The position numbers and the translations under genes are program-made. Below, in pieces: positions 1-8,726 of a stretch of 64,000 nt of DNA (the stretch's first letter is position 1; each line of letters starts with the position of its first letter). This DNA comes from Nocardiopsis composta (GTDB lineage: Bacteria > Actinomycetota > Actinomycetes > Streptosporangiales > Streptosporangiaceae), in contig NZ_JACHDB010000002.1 in assembly GCF_014200805.1 (NCBI RefSeq), forward strand, positions 496,001 through 560,000. The letters run 5' to 3'. Under the pieces are notes generated by a model, which saw only the letters and a list, made by a program, of their open reading frames with translations, made no database searches and was not told the origin of the DNA.

Positions 1-825
1 ACCACCTTCGCCGCCCTGCCCGAGGCCACCGCCACCGGCACCGGCCTGGCAGGGCAGAACGCCGATCTGCCCGCGCTCTACCGCAGGTTCATGGTGGTGC
101 TGCGCATCCTGCCGGACCGGGGCCCCGGCGTGCTGATGGCGACCCCGGCGGGCCAGGTCTCCTACATCGGCATCAACGACACCGGGATGGCGGCCTTCGG
201 CAACTTCCTGCACTGCGACGGCTGGGGCCGGGGCTTCCCCCGCTACCTGCTGACCCGCTTCGCGCTCGGATTCCCCGACGTGGCGACCGCCCACACGGCG
301 CTGCGCGCCCTGCCCCGCGCCTCCTCGCGCAACCTGATGCTGCTGGACTCGTCGGGCGGACCGGGCGGCGGCGAGGCCGTCGACTTCGAGAACACCCCGC
401 GGCGGAACGCCGCGCTGCACCCCTCCGACGGCCTCCTCGCGCACGCCAACCACTACCTCGCGCCCGAACTGCTGGACGAGGAGCGGGCCGGCGCCGCCGA
501 CCTCGCCAACTCCCGGGTCCGCCAGACCCGGATGGAGCAGCTGCTGCGCAAGCAGCACGGCCGCCTCGCCCCGGAGGTGATGTCGGAGATCATGCGGGAC
601 CGCAGCGACGGCGCCGACTCGCTCTCCGTGGAACCCGGCGACGGGCACGGGCGGATGGACGGCGCGGCGGAGGGCGCCGACGGCGACGAGCGGCACTCGA
701 CGGTGGCCTCGGTCATCGCCGAGCCGGCCCGCCGCCGGATCTGGGCGGCCCCCGGGCCCCCGTCGCAGAGCTGCTACACCGAGTACTCCTTCGCCGAGGG
801 GAGAGGAGACGCCGTTGCCTTCTGA
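1..825 (+). CDS. C45-family autoproteolytic acyltransferase/hydrolase (5' truncated)
   Basis: The frame is open from the first base, so the true start lies upstream of the window. The product resembles the acyl-CoA:6-aminopenicillanate acyltransferase / C45 peptidase family, Ntn-hydrolases that cleave or form amide bonds after self-processing at a cysteine. Visible family marks are a GQNADL stretch near residue 20, SYIGINDTGMA, and a C-terminal HSTVASVIAEPARRRIW block followed by a short tail. The nucleophilic Cys would be in the missing part. Its stop overlaps the next gene, whose ribosome binding site lies inside it, so it heads a tight operon with a nitrilase and an alpha/beta hydrolase. 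That context suggests breakdown of an amide or peptide-like compound. Substrate unknown. Confidence 0.75.
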   Translation, partial: TTFAALPEATATGTGLAGQNADLPALYRRFMVVLRILPDRGPGVLMATPAGQVSYIGINDTGMAAFGNFLHCDGWGRGFPRYLLTRFALGFPDVATAHTALRALPRASSRNLMLLDSSGGPGGGEAVDFENTPRRNAALHPSDGLLAHANHYLAPELLDEERAGAADLANSRVRQTRMEQLLRKQHGRLAPEVMSEIMRDRSDGADSLSVEPGDGHGRMDGAAEGADGDERHSTVASVIAEPARRRIWAAPGPPSQSCYTEYSFAEGRGDAVAF

Positions 826-1740
826 ACGGAGCCCCGGGCAGGGCGGGCGCACACTCGCCGTCGCCGCGCTGCAGAGCGCGCCGGTCGTCGGCGACCCCGA
901 GGCCACCCTGCGGGCCTTCACCGAGCAGGTCCGCGACGTGGCCGCGACCTTCCCGTTCGTCCGGCTGCTGATCGCCCCGGAGCTGCTGCTGGAGGCCGAG
1001 CCGCCGTTCCCGCGGACCGCGACGGCGCGCGAACCCTCCCTGATCCCCGGGGAGGCCACCGGCCGCCTCGGGCGGCTCGCCCGGGAGACCGGCCTCTGGC
1101 TGCTTCCCGGCACCCTGTACGAGGCGGGGGAGGACGGCCGGGTGTACAACACCGCACCGGTCTTCTCACCGGACGGGGAGATCGCCGCCCGGTACCGCAA
1201 GGTCTTCCCCCGGCGGCCCTTCGAGGCCGCCGCGGAGGGCTCGGAGTTCGTCGTCTTCGACATCCCCGGCGCGGCCCGGATCGACCTGGCGATCTGCTTC
1301 GACGGGCACTTCCCCGAGACCTACCGGCAGCCGGCCTGGAGGGGGCCGAGGCCGTGGTCCAACCCACCCTCACCCCGACCCGGGACCGCACCCAGGAGCC
1401 GGTCGTCGCACGGGCCAACGCCATCGTCAACCAGCTGTACGCGGTCAACGTCAACGGCGCCGCGCCCACCGGGGCGGGGGAGAGCATGGTGATCGACCCC
1501 GAAGGGCTGGTCCGCCAGCAGGCCGGGGCGCACCGGGAGGTGCTCGTCGACGTGCTCGACATCGACGCCGTGCGCCGCACCCGCACCTACGGCACCGCGG
1601 GGGTCAGCCGCCCGCTGGTACTGCTCGCCGAACGGGACCGCCCCGTCCCGCTGCCCGCCTACGGCGGTGCGCTGTCCGCGCCGCCCTGGGCGCGCGACCA
1701 CCTCGACCACCCCCGGCACGAAGCGGAGGAACGGCCATGA
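815..1740 (+). pseudogene. Nitrilase / carbon-nitrogen hydrolase with frameshift
   Basis: TTG start at 815, preceded by GGGGAGAGGAG, inside the end of the upstream gene. The first frame (815 to about 1345) gives the N-terminal two thirds of a nitrilase-superfamily amidase with the catalytic triad: Glu in APELLLEA, Lys in RYRKVFP, Cys in AICFDGHFPE. It then runs into nonsense ending at 1492. The rest of the family (AEAVVQPTLTPTRD, ANAIVNQLYAVNVNG) continues in another frame from 1345 to 1740. The break sits in a run of five G after codon AGG; one extra G would restore the frame. Either a real inactivating indel or a homopolymer sequencing error. The intact gene would encode about 308 aa and its stop overlaps the next start by 4 bp. 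Confidence 0.8.
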
Positions 1741-2582
1741 CGCGCCGCGGCCACGGCAGGAAGCTCTCCTTCTACCAGTTCGAGGCGACCACGATGTTCG
1801 CCGCCCGCAGCGACCAGCGGTTCTCCTACTGCCTCTACGTCCCCGACGACTACGACGAGGACGGCACCGACGTCTACCCGGTCGCGGTCCTGGTGCACGG
1901 TACCGGCCGCGACGCGCAAGGCTACCGGGACGCCTTCGCCGGCTTCGCCCGGGAGCAGCGCTGCCTGGTCCTGGCGCCGCTCTTCCCCGCCGGCATCGGA
2001 GCCCCGGGAGAGCTGCACAACTACAAGTACCTCAGATACGGGGACATCCGCTTCGACCTGCTGCTCCTCGACATCCTGGAAGAGGTCGCCGAGACCTACC
2101 GGGCCGACGTGCGGCGGTTCCTGCTCGGCGGGTTCTCCGGCGGCGGCCACTTCACCCACCGCTTCCTCTACGCCCATCCGCACCGGCTGCTCGGAGCCTC
2201 GGTGGGGGCGCCCGGTGTGGTGACCCTGCCCGACGAGGACCTGCCCTGGCCGGCCGGGCTCGGCGGGATGGCGGCCGAGCTGGGTGCGGAGTGCGACCTG
2301 GACGCGGTCCGCGGGGTACCGGTGCAGCTGGTGATCGGTGCAGAGGACAAGGAGACCTGGGAGATCGGCCTCGACCCGGGCGACCCGGCCTACAACCCGG
2401 GGGTCAACGCCCGGGGAGTGGACAGGCTCACCAAGATGGAGGCGCTCAAGGCCGCCCTGCTCGGCCTCGGCGCCGAGGTCCGGCACGATATCGTCCCCGG
2501 AGCCGCACACGAGGCGGCCAAGGTGCACGGCGCCGTCCGCGCGTTCTTCGGCGATGTGCTCGCCGGGCGGCGCCCGGGCTAG
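1737..2582 (+). CDS. Alpha/beta hydrolase
   Basis: 281 aa, ATGA overlap with the preceding reading frame, so translationally coupled. Alpha/beta-hydrolase fold: HGTGRDAQGY oxyanion region near residue 57, nucleophile elbow GFSGGG near residue 124, and a late His in the PGAAHEAAKVHG segment near residue 258 that would complete the Ser-Asp-His triad. Overall it looks like the esterase/depolymerase-type hydrolases. No signal peptide is seen, so probably cytoplasmic. Third enzyme of a run of amide/ester-cleaving proteins. Substrate not predictable. Confidence 0.8.
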   Translation: MTRRGHGRKLSFYQFEATTMFAARSDQRFSYCLYVPDDYDEDGTDVYPVAVLVHGTGRDAQGYRDAFAGFAREQRCLVLAPLFPAGIGAPGELHNYKYLRYGDIRFDLLLLDILEEVAETYRADVRRFLLGGFSGGGHFTHRFLYAHPHRLLGASVGAPGVVTLPDEDLPWPAGLGGMAAELGAECDLDAVRGVPVQLVIGAEDKETWEIGLDPGDPAYNPGVNARGVDRLTKMEALKAALLGLGAEVRHDIVPGAAHEAAKVHGAVRAFFGDVLAGRRPG

Positions 2583-2711
2583 CCCGTGGAGGGCGGAGCC
2601 CGGACCGGTGGGGCGGCCGCGGGCGACCGGCAGGTGCGGGATCGGGAGGTCGCGGGCGCACGCCCGACCGGAGGGCCGCGGGACGCGGCCCGGAGCGAGC
2701 GGAGGAGAACG

Positions 2712-3608
2712 ATGGCGGCCACGGGCGACGGGGCGGCGGACGGTGCCGCGGCGCTGGCACGGCGCATCGAGGAACGCAAGGACACCCTGTCGCGCACCGA
2801 GCGGCGGGTGGCCGAGTACGTCGCGGCCAACGCCGAGCGGGTCGTCTTCCTCAGCGCGCTCCAGCTGGCCAAGCTGACCCGCACCAGCGACGCCACGGTC
2901 ATCCGCACCGCGCGGGCCCTCGGCTTCACCGGGTGGCCCGAGCTCAAGCACGAGGTCGGGTCGCGGCTGATGGCCAGTACCGAGCCCGCCCGCCGGCTGG
3001 CGGGCCGGATCACCGTCGCACGCGAGGCGAGCTCCGACGACATGCTGGACATCGTCTTCGACGAGGCCGCCGAGCGGGTGCGCCAGGCCCGGCAGGCGCT
3101 GGACACCCCCTCCTTCGACCGGGCGGTGGACGTGATCGGTGCGGCCGGGGCGGTACTGACCTTCGGGGTCGGGGTGTCCCGGGTGGTCGCCGAGTACTGC
3201 GCGGTGCGCCTCGGCCGGCTGGGCATGCGCGCCTCCACCGCCGCCCGGATGGGCTTCGCGCTCGCCGACGACCTGCTGCCGCTCGCCGAGGGGGACGCGG
3301 TCGTCATCTACAGCCCCGGGCGGCTGCTGCGCGAGGTGGAGGTGGTGCTGGAGCACGCCGAGGCGGTCGGCGCCGGCGTCGTCCTGGTCACCGACACGCT
3401 CCACCACGACATCGACGGCGGCCGGGTGCGGGCGGTGCTGGAGGCGCCGCTGTCGGCCGGCGGGCTCACCGGGGAGACGCTGGCCGCGGGGGTGGTGACC
3501 GACGCGCTGCTGCTCGCCCTGGCCCGGCGCGGCGAGGAGCGCGCCACCCGTACCTCCAAGACCCTCACCGGGCTGCGCAAACGGCTGATCGGGCGGCAGC
3601 CCCGCTGA
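2712..3608 (+). CDS. RpiR/MurR-family transcriptional regulator
   Basis: 298 aa. The start at 2712 is chosen over the longer frame from 2586 because GGAGGAG sits just upstream and the extra N-terminus is low-complexity. The N-terminal HTH_6 domain (residues about 15-90) shows LSRTERRVAEYVAAN and SDATVIRTARALGFTGWPELK. The C-terminal part (about 110-255) is an SIS domain, which in this family senses a phosphosugar or other small ligand. It follows the three hydrolases in the same direction and probably controls them. Effector unknown. Confidence 0.88.
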   Translation: MAATGDGAADGAAALARRIEERKDTLSRTERRVAEYVAANAERVVFLSALQLAKLTRTSDATVIRTARALGFTGWPELKHEVGSRLMASTEPARRLAGRITVAREASSDDMLDIVFDEAAERVRQARQALDTPSFDRAVDVIGAAGAVLTFGVGVSRVVAEYCAVRLGRLGMRASTAARMGFALADDLLPLAEGDAVVIYSPGRLLREVEVVLEHAEAVGAGVVLVTDTLHHDIDGGRVRAVLEAPLSAGGLTGETLAAGVVTDALLLALARRGEERATRTSKTLTGLRKRLIGRQPR

Positions 3609-3644
3609 CCCGGTCACCCCCATCCGACGGAGAAGAGGGGACCG

Positions 3645-4325
3645 ATGTACCAGCCGCGCGAGTTCGCCGGCGAGGACGCCGCGACCGCCTACGACCACAT
3701 CCGCCGCCACCCGTTCGGGATCGTCGTCAGCGCTCCGCCGCCCTCGGTCCAGGCGACGCACCTGCCGTTCCTGCTGGACGACGAGGAGCACCCGTCCGGT
3801 CTGCTGGGCCACTTCTCCCGGCGCAACCGGCAGTGGCGCTCCATCGAGGACGGCGACGAGGTGCTGTGCGTCTTCCCCGGCCCGAACGCCTACGTCAGCC
3901 CGACCCTCTACACCGCCGAGGAGGACGTCCCCACCTGGAACTACACCGCGGTCCACGTGCGCGGCAGCTACGCCCGGATCGACGGCGCCCGCCGCCTCCG
4001 CGACCTGCTGGAACGCACCGTGGAGGTGTTCGAGCGCGGCTCCGCCCGGCCCTGGGGCACCGCATCGATGCCGCCCGCGGACCTGGTCTCGCTGGCCCGC
4101 GGGGTGGTCGGCTTCGAGGTCCGCACCACCGGCATCGAGGGCGGCTACAAGCTGAGCCAGGACAGGCTCCGCCCCGACGTGGACGCGGTGCTCTCCGGCC
4201 TGGCGGGCTCCGGTGACCCGGGCGGCCGCGCGGTCGCCGCGGAGATGCGCCGGCACGGGGTCCGGGGGCGCACCGCCCCGCCCAGTACCGACCCGGCGTC
4301 CTGGCCCCCGGAGGAGTTCGACTGA
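3645..4325 (+). CDS. PaiB-like FMN-binding protein
   Basis: 226 aa, preceded by GAAGAGGGG. Starts MYQPREF as PaiB-family proteins do, with typical ATHLPFLLD, GHFSRRNRQWRSI, VCVFPGPNAYVSPTLY-type and VPTWNYTAVHVRGS segments of the split-barrel flavin-binding fold. In Bacillus PaiB acts with PaiA on protease and sporulation control, but most actinobacterial members are uncharacterised flavoproteins. Last gene of the 0-4.3 kb operon, 36 bp after the RpiR gene. Confidence 0.85.
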   Translation: MYQPREFAGEDAATAYDHIRRHPFGIVVSAPPPSVQATHLPFLLDDEEHPSGLLGHFSRRNRQWRSIEDGDEVLCVFPGPNAYVSPTLYTAEEDVPTWNYTAVHVRGSYARIDGARRLRDLLERTVEVFERGSARPWGTASMPPADLVSLARGVVGFEVRTTGIEGGYKLSQDRLRPDVDAVLSGLAGSGDPGGRAVAAEMRRHGVRGRTAPPSTDPASWPPEEFD

Positions 4326-4799
4326 GAACGCCGCGGGGCCTCGGCTCCGCCGGGCACGTGCCGCGGCTGCCCGCCCGGCCGTTCCCGGCGGGGCCGCAGT
4401 CAGGGGACGCCCGGCGGAGCCGCCGGGCGCGACTCTCGGCCGGGGAGCTCGTCCCCGGGGAGGGCGAGCATACTCAGCCGGTAGCCGCTCGACTCCACCG
4501 GCCGCGTGCAGCAGGCCGATCCGGAGCGATCCGGTCGGGTTCGGCGCCGTACCGCCGCCGGCAGGCGCGCCACTCCTCGATATCGGTGGTCTCGAAGAGG
4601 ACCTCCCACCGGGCGCCCGCCTGCTCCAGGCGGGCGAGCCGCTCCTCCTCCCGGGCCCTGACCCGGTTCTGCCGTTCGCGCCGTCTCCAGCTGTCCGGGC
4701 ATGCGGTGGTTCCGGCACGGCGGCACCGATATAGGGGAAGGGGCCGTCTCGGAGCGGGGCCGAGGCCGGGGCTCGCGAAGGAGCGTCGGTCCCCGGTTC
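4326..4799. other. Gene-poor spacer with a possible antisense coding remnant
   Basis: No convincing gene. On the minus strand a frame ending at a stop at 4476-4474 reads RRERQNRVRAREEERL then ARWEVLFETTDIEEW and RRRYGAEPDRIAPDRPA, which looks protein-like (charged helix, then a mixed segment). However, no ATG, GTG or TTG start lies in frame up to about 4800. It may be a gene remnant or a frameshifted small gene. I do not recognise the family. Confidence 0.3.
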
Positions 4800-4805
4800 T
4801 AGGAT
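4800..4805 (+). promoter_or_regulatory. -10 box of a probable leaderless promoter (LysE gene)
   Basis: TAGGAT followed by 6 nt and then the ATG at 4812. No Shine-Dalgarno sequence is present. This TANNNT-N6/7-start layout is the actinobacterial leaderless pattern and supports the ATG as both transcription and translation start. Confidence 0.5.
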
Positions 4806-4811
4806 GACGGG

Positions 4812-5444
4812 ATGACCTGGACCCTCTACCTCACCTTCCTGGCCTTCGCGGCCGTCGTCGTCATCGCGCCCGGGCCGGACTTCGCGGTGACCGTGAAGAA
4901 CGCGCTGTCCGGCGGGCGCGGCACCGGGCTGGCCGCCGCCGCGGGCATCACCACCAGCAACCTGGTGCACGGGACGGTGGCCGCGGTGGGGCTGGGGGCG
5001 CTGCTGGTCGCCTCGCACCAGGTGTTCACCGCCGTGCGCTGGATCGGCGCGGCCTACCTGTGCTACCTGGCGTTCCAGGCGCTGCGGTCGGCCTGGAAGG
5101 GGGAGTACGCGGCGGCCCCCGCGGAGGACCGCGGTCGGGGCGGCCTGGCGCGCGGCTGGGCGCAGGGCTTCCTGTCCAACATCACCAACCCGAAGGTCCT
5201 GGCGTTCTACCTGTCCGTGCTGCCGCAGTTCCTGGCCGGCGGCGCCGGGCTCGCCGCGGGGGCGCTGCTCGCCTACTCGCACGCCGCGCTGAGCCTGCTC
5301 TGGCTCGCCGCGATCGTACTGCTCCTGCACCGCGCCCGGGCGTGGGTGACCCGGCGCCGGTTCCGGCGCGCGCTGGACGCGGGCACCGGCGCCGCGCTGC
5401 TCGGCTTCGCCGGGGCGCTGGCCGCAGGGGGCGGTCGGGCGTGA
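4812..5444 (+). CDS. LysE/RhtB-family amino-acid exporter
   Basis: 210 aa membrane protein with about six hydrophobic segments. Family signatures are IAPGPDFAVTVKNALSGGR at the end of helix 1 and GFLSNITNPKVLAFYLSVLPQF in the middle. Such proteins export basic or hydrophobic amino acids or other small metabolites. Probably monocistronic from a leaderless promoter. A second member of the family lies at 43.0 kb. Substrate not predictable. Confidence 0.9.
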   Translation: MTWTLYLTFLAFAAVVVIAPGPDFAVTVKNALSGGRGTGLAAAAGITTSNLVHGTVAAVGLGALLVASHQVFTAVRWIGAAYLCYLAFQALRSAWKGEYAAAPAEDRGRGGLARGWAQGFLSNITNPKVLAFYLSVLPQFLAGGAGLAAGALLAYSHAALSLLWLAAIVLLLHRARAWVTRRRFRRALDAGTGAALLGFAGALAAGGGRA

Positions 5445-5876
5445 CCCGCGGGCCGCTCCGGTGAGCGGTCCCCCGGGGTGCAGCGCGTCGAGCGCGGCGG
5501 CGAGGTGCCGCTCATCCCGGTCGAAGTGCTCCGTCGGCTCGGCCGAGGGCCGCTTGAGTCCGACGCGGATCCGCGTCAGGGCGGGCGTGAGCTCGGGGAA
5601 GCGCTTTTCGGGCAGGGGAGGCCGCGCCGCTCCTCGCTGTCGTGGCGGTGGCGGAGCGCCCGCGGTCGCGCCCCTGCCGTGCGGCTGGGCGGCGAGGTCG
5701 CCGGTCCGGCGCTCCGGGCCGGACGCCTCGCCCGCGGCGTAGGCCTTGGCGAGCACGCTCCGGGCCTACGGGCGGGAGGCGCCGGACGGCGGAAAATAAT
5801 ATCCACCTCTTTTTATATTCACTTTTTTGAGTAGTATCGGTGGAAGTCGGAGAACGGGCGGGAGAACGGGGGCGCG
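5445..5876. other. Intergenic region with an AT-rich promoter-like patch
   Basis: No supported gene. The striking part is about 5790-5840, a run of A/T in an otherwise very GC-rich window (AATAATATCC, then CTTTTTATATTCACTTTTTT). A -10-like TAGTAT at 5832-5837 with TTTTAT about 16 bp upstream could drive the SGNH hydrolase at 5877. A minus-strand frame from 5756 looks partly protein-like but never stops before running antisense through the LysE gene, so it is not called. Confidence 0.4.
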
Positions 5877-6644
5877 GTGTTCGAGCGCTATGTGGCACTG
5901 GGGGACAGCCAGACCGAAGGGCTCAACGACGGCGACGACCTCCGGGGCCACCGGGGTTGGGCCGACCGGCTCGCCGAGCACATCGCGGCGGCCGAGCCCG
6001 GCCTGCACTACGCCAACCTCGCGGTGCGCGGGCGGCGGGCCGCCGAGATCCGCGCCGGGCAGCTGGACGCGGCGCTCGCGCTCCGGCCCGGCCTGGCCAC
6101 CGTGATGGCCGGGGTGAACGACCTCATCCGGCCCTCCTGTGACGTCGGAGCGGTCGCCGCCGACATCGACGCGATGCTCGCCGCCCTCACCGCCTCCGGG
6201 GCCCGGGTGCTCACCTTCACCTTCCCCGACGTCGGCCGGATCGCGCCGGCGGCCCGCGTGCTGCGCGGCCGGGTGGCCGCGCTCAACTCCCGGATCGCGG
6301 CCTCGGCCCGCCGGCACGGCGCGGACCTGGTGGACACCGCGGAGCACCCGGTCGTCACCGACCCCCGGCTGTGGAGCGCCGACCGGCTGCACGCCTCCCC
6401 GCTCGGACACGCCCGGATCGCCGCGGCCGCCGCGGACGCCCTCGGCCTGCCCGGCGCCGACGGGTCCTGGGCCGAACCGCTGCCCCCGCTCGCGCCGGCG
6501 GGGCCGCTCCGGCGCACCGCGGCCGAGCTCCGCTGGGCGGCGCTCTTCCTCGGCCCGTGGATCGCCCGCCGGGTCCGCGGCCGCTCCTCGGGTGACGGCT
6601 GCACGGCGAAGCGCCCGGAGCTGCTGCCGGTGCGCACCGGCTGA
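5877..6644 (+). CDS. SGNH/GDSL-type hydrolase
   Basis: 255 aa, GTG start. SGNH blocks are visible: block I ALGDSQTEG (nucleophile Ser at about residue 11), Gly in the LAVRGRRAAEIR segment, block III GVNDLIRP, and block V DRLHASPLGH with the catalytic Asp and His. There is no signal peptide at the N-terminus, so it is probably an intracellular esterase or lipase. The last 40 residues are a basic tail with no recognised function. Stand-alone gene after an AT-rich promoter patch. Confidence 0.88.
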   Translation: MFERYVALGDSQTEGLNDGDDLRGHRGWADRLAEHIAAAEPGLHYANLAVRGRRAAEIRAGQLDAALALRPGLATVMAGVNDLIRPSCDVGAVAADIDAMLAALTASGARVLTFTFPDVGRIAPAARVLRGRVAALNSRIAASARRHGADLVDTAEHPVVTDPRLWSADRLHASPLGHARIAAAAADALGLPGADGSWAEPLPPLAPAGPLRRTAAELRWAALFLGPWIARRVRGRSSGDGCTAKRPELLPVRTG

Positions 6645-7316
6645 ACGGCGCGTCCCGCCCCGCCGATCCGAGGAGCGGCCGGCGCGCGGAGAGGGGGCCG
6701 TCCCCGGACGCTCCGTGGCGGGAGCCCCGCCCGCCCTGCCCAGGGGGACCGCGGATTCCGGGCCCTCTCCGCCGAGTGCTTTGTATGTCGTATTCCGTAT
6801 TCACCTGGTTCCGCCGTGAAAGCGGTCACCGGCGTGGTCACCGGGAGCGAGCGGCGCAGGGCGGATCCTTCCCCCGCGGTGCGCCGAGGCCGGGGAGCGG
6901 TGCGGGGCGGAACCCGCTCGGGTGCCGTTCCGGGAGGCGTCCTCGGTGCGGCCCGCCGGACCGGTCCGGTGTGCCGGAGGGGGCGGAGGGATGAGGGGCC
7001 GGGGTGTTCCGGGGACCTCGGAGGAGAGGCGGTGGCGGCGGTGCGGCCGATCCGCCTTCCGCGGTGCGTCGGGGCGGTCGGGGCTTCCGCCCCGCGCGGT
7101 CCCGGGCTCCGGGCGTGACGCAGCGCTGCGCGGAGCGTGACGGCGGGTGTCCGTACGGGAAGGGGCGGGGCAATGGTGTGAAAACACGAAAAGTCCAGAG
7201 CTCTTGCGGCTCGGATGTGGGCCATATTACGGTTACGCCGCACTGATGTTTCACCATAAGGAAAAAGCTTTCCAAATGGTGAGACACCCCCCTGTGGTTC
7301 TGAGGAAGGCGCGCCC
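6645..7316. other. 672-bp intergenic region upstream of the symporter
   Basis: No gene is supported; overlapping frames here have arginine/proline-rich shadow composition. Base composition drops from about 7170 onward, where the symporter promoter must lie. That part holds GTGT-GAAA-ACAC (about 7176-7187) and the dyad listed separately. Confidence 0.4.
7251..7282. promoter_or_regulatory. Dyad-symmetric element 35 bp upstream of the symporter start
   Basis: TCACCAT at 7251-7257 and ATGGTGA at 7276-7282 are perfect inverted repeats. Between them GGAAA and TTTCC form a second nested inverted repeat around AAGC. The whole is an almost continuous 32-bp imperfect palindrome. It ends about 20 bp before the GAGGAAGG ribosome binding site, so it could be a repressor/activator operator or an mRNA hairpin in the 5' leader. 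Confidence 0.5.
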
Positions 7317-8726
7317 ATGGCCCACGAAGCGGCGGACGGACCCCCGCTCAGCCCCCGGCCCCGGAAGCGGTTCTACCGCTCCCTGTTCTTCCAGGTCATC
7401 GTCGCCGTCATCGCCGGTGTGCTGATCGGGCACCTCTGGCCGGCCATCGGTGAGGCCCTCCGCCCGCTGGGCGACGGCTTCATCCGGCTGATCAAGATGG
7501 CCATCGCCCCGCTGATCTTCTGCGTGATCGTCACCGGCATCGCCAAGGTCGGCGACCTCCGCTCGGTCGGCCGGATCGGCGTGAAGGCGCTGGTCTACTT
7601 CCAGGTGGTCACCGCGTTCGCCCTGGTCTACGGCATGGTGGTGGCCAACGTCGTGCGCCCCGGCGCCGGCTTCGCCGTCGACCCGGCGCAGCTGGACGCG
7701 TCCGCGATCGACGAGGTGACCCAGGGGGAGGAGCTGCCAGGTGCGGCGCAGTTCCTGATGGACGTCATCCCGGAGAGCCTGGTCTCCGCCTTCGCCGAGA
7801 ACGCCCTGCTGCAGGTGCTGTTCTTCTCGGTCTTCTTCGCCCTGGCGCTGGCCTCGATGGGGGAGCGCGGCAGGCCGGTCCTCGACCTGATCGAGCGGGT
7901 CAACGAGGCGATCTTCGTCATCATCGGGTGGATCATGCGGATCGCGCCGGTCGGGGCGTTCGGCGCGATGGCGTTCGTGGTCGGCGCCTACGGGCTGGAG
8001 TCGCTGAGCAGCTTCGGCATGCTGGTGCTGGCCTGCTACGGAGCGGCGGTGCTGTTCCTGTTCGTGCTGGCGCTGATCGCCAAGGTCTTCGCCGGGGTGA
8101 ACCTGTGGAAGTTCCTCCGTTACACCAAGGACGAGTTCGCGCTGGCCATCGGCGCCGCCTCCTCCGAGGCCGTGATGCCGCGCATCATGCAGAAGCTCAC
8201 CGCGGCCGGCTGCTCCAAGGCCACCACCGGGCTGGTCATCCCCACCGGCTACTCGTTCAACCTGGACGGCGCCGCCATCTACCTGTCCATCGCCGGCATC
8301 TTCCTCGCCCAGGCGTTCGGCGTGGACATGACCATGACCGACCAGCTGATGATGGTGCTCATCCTGCTGCTCACCTCCAAGGGCATGGCGGGCGTCCCCG
8401 GCTCGGCCTTCCTCGCGCTCTCCGCCACCGCGACCGCCCTGGGCGCCTTCCCCGCCGCCGGCGTCGCCCTGCTGCTCGGCGCCGACCGGCTGATGGACAC
8501 CATGCGGGTCTCCATCAACCTGCTCGGCAACTGCGTGGCGACCTTCGTCGTCGCCCGTTGGGAGGGCCAGCTCGACATGGACCGGATGCGCGCCGCCCTG
8601 GACGGCCGCGCCGCGCCGGACCCCGCCGGGGCCGCCGCGCCGGACCCCGCCGGGCAGGACGGACCCGAGGCGATGCAGGCCGCCCTGCCGGAGCAGCGCG
8701 CCTCCGCGGAGGACCCGAAGCCCTGA
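7317..8726 (+). CDS. dctA: DctA-type dicarboxylate:cation symporter
   Basis: 469 aa, ATG preceded by GAGGAAGG. Member of the DAACS family (C4-dicarboxylate or glutamate/aspartate uptake coupled to H+ or Na+). Family landmarks are FIRLIKMAIAPLIFCVIVTG, the serine-rich hairpin AIGAASSEAVMPR, PTGYSFNLDGAAIY in TM7, and LLLTSKGMAGVPGSAF in HP2. The set with GYSFNLDG matches the DctA branch better than the glutamate branch. The C-terminal 45 residues are Ala/Pro-rich and variable. Stand-alone gene with its own regulatory region. Confidence 0.9.
   Translation: MAHEAADGPPLSPRPRKRFYRSLFFQVIVAVIAGVLIGHLWPAIGEALRPLGDGFIRLIKMAIAPLIFCVIVTGIAKVGDLRSVGRIGVKALVYFQVVTAFALVYGMVVANVVRPGAGFAVDPAQLDASAIDEVTQGEELPGAAQFLMDVIPESLVSAFAENALLQVLFFSVFFALALASMGERGRPVLDLIERVNEAIFVIIGWIMRIAPVGAFGAMAFVVGAYGLESLSSFGMLVLACYGAAVLFLFVLALIAKVFAGVNLWKFLRYTKDEFALAIGAASSEAVMPRIMQKLTAAGCSKATTGLVIPTGYSFNLDGAAIYLSIAGIFLAQAFGVDMTMTDQLMMVLILLLTSKGMAGVPGSAFLALSATATALGAFPAAGVALLLGADRLMDTMRVSINLLGNCVATFVVARWEGQLDMDRMRAALDGRAAPDPAGAAAPDPAGQDGPEAMQAALPEQRASAEDPKP

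Noticed and set aside
1659-5756. Very long open frames on the strand opposite to real genes (for example 1659-5756 minus)
   Set aside because: They run antisense through several genes with clear family motifs and have Arg/Pro/Gly-rich shadow composition; lack of stops is a GC effect.
5460-5756. Possible minus-strand protein before the SGNH gene (EKRFPELTPALTRIRV segment)
   Set aside because: Looks partly protein-like but has no stop before overlapping the LysE gene and no recognised family.
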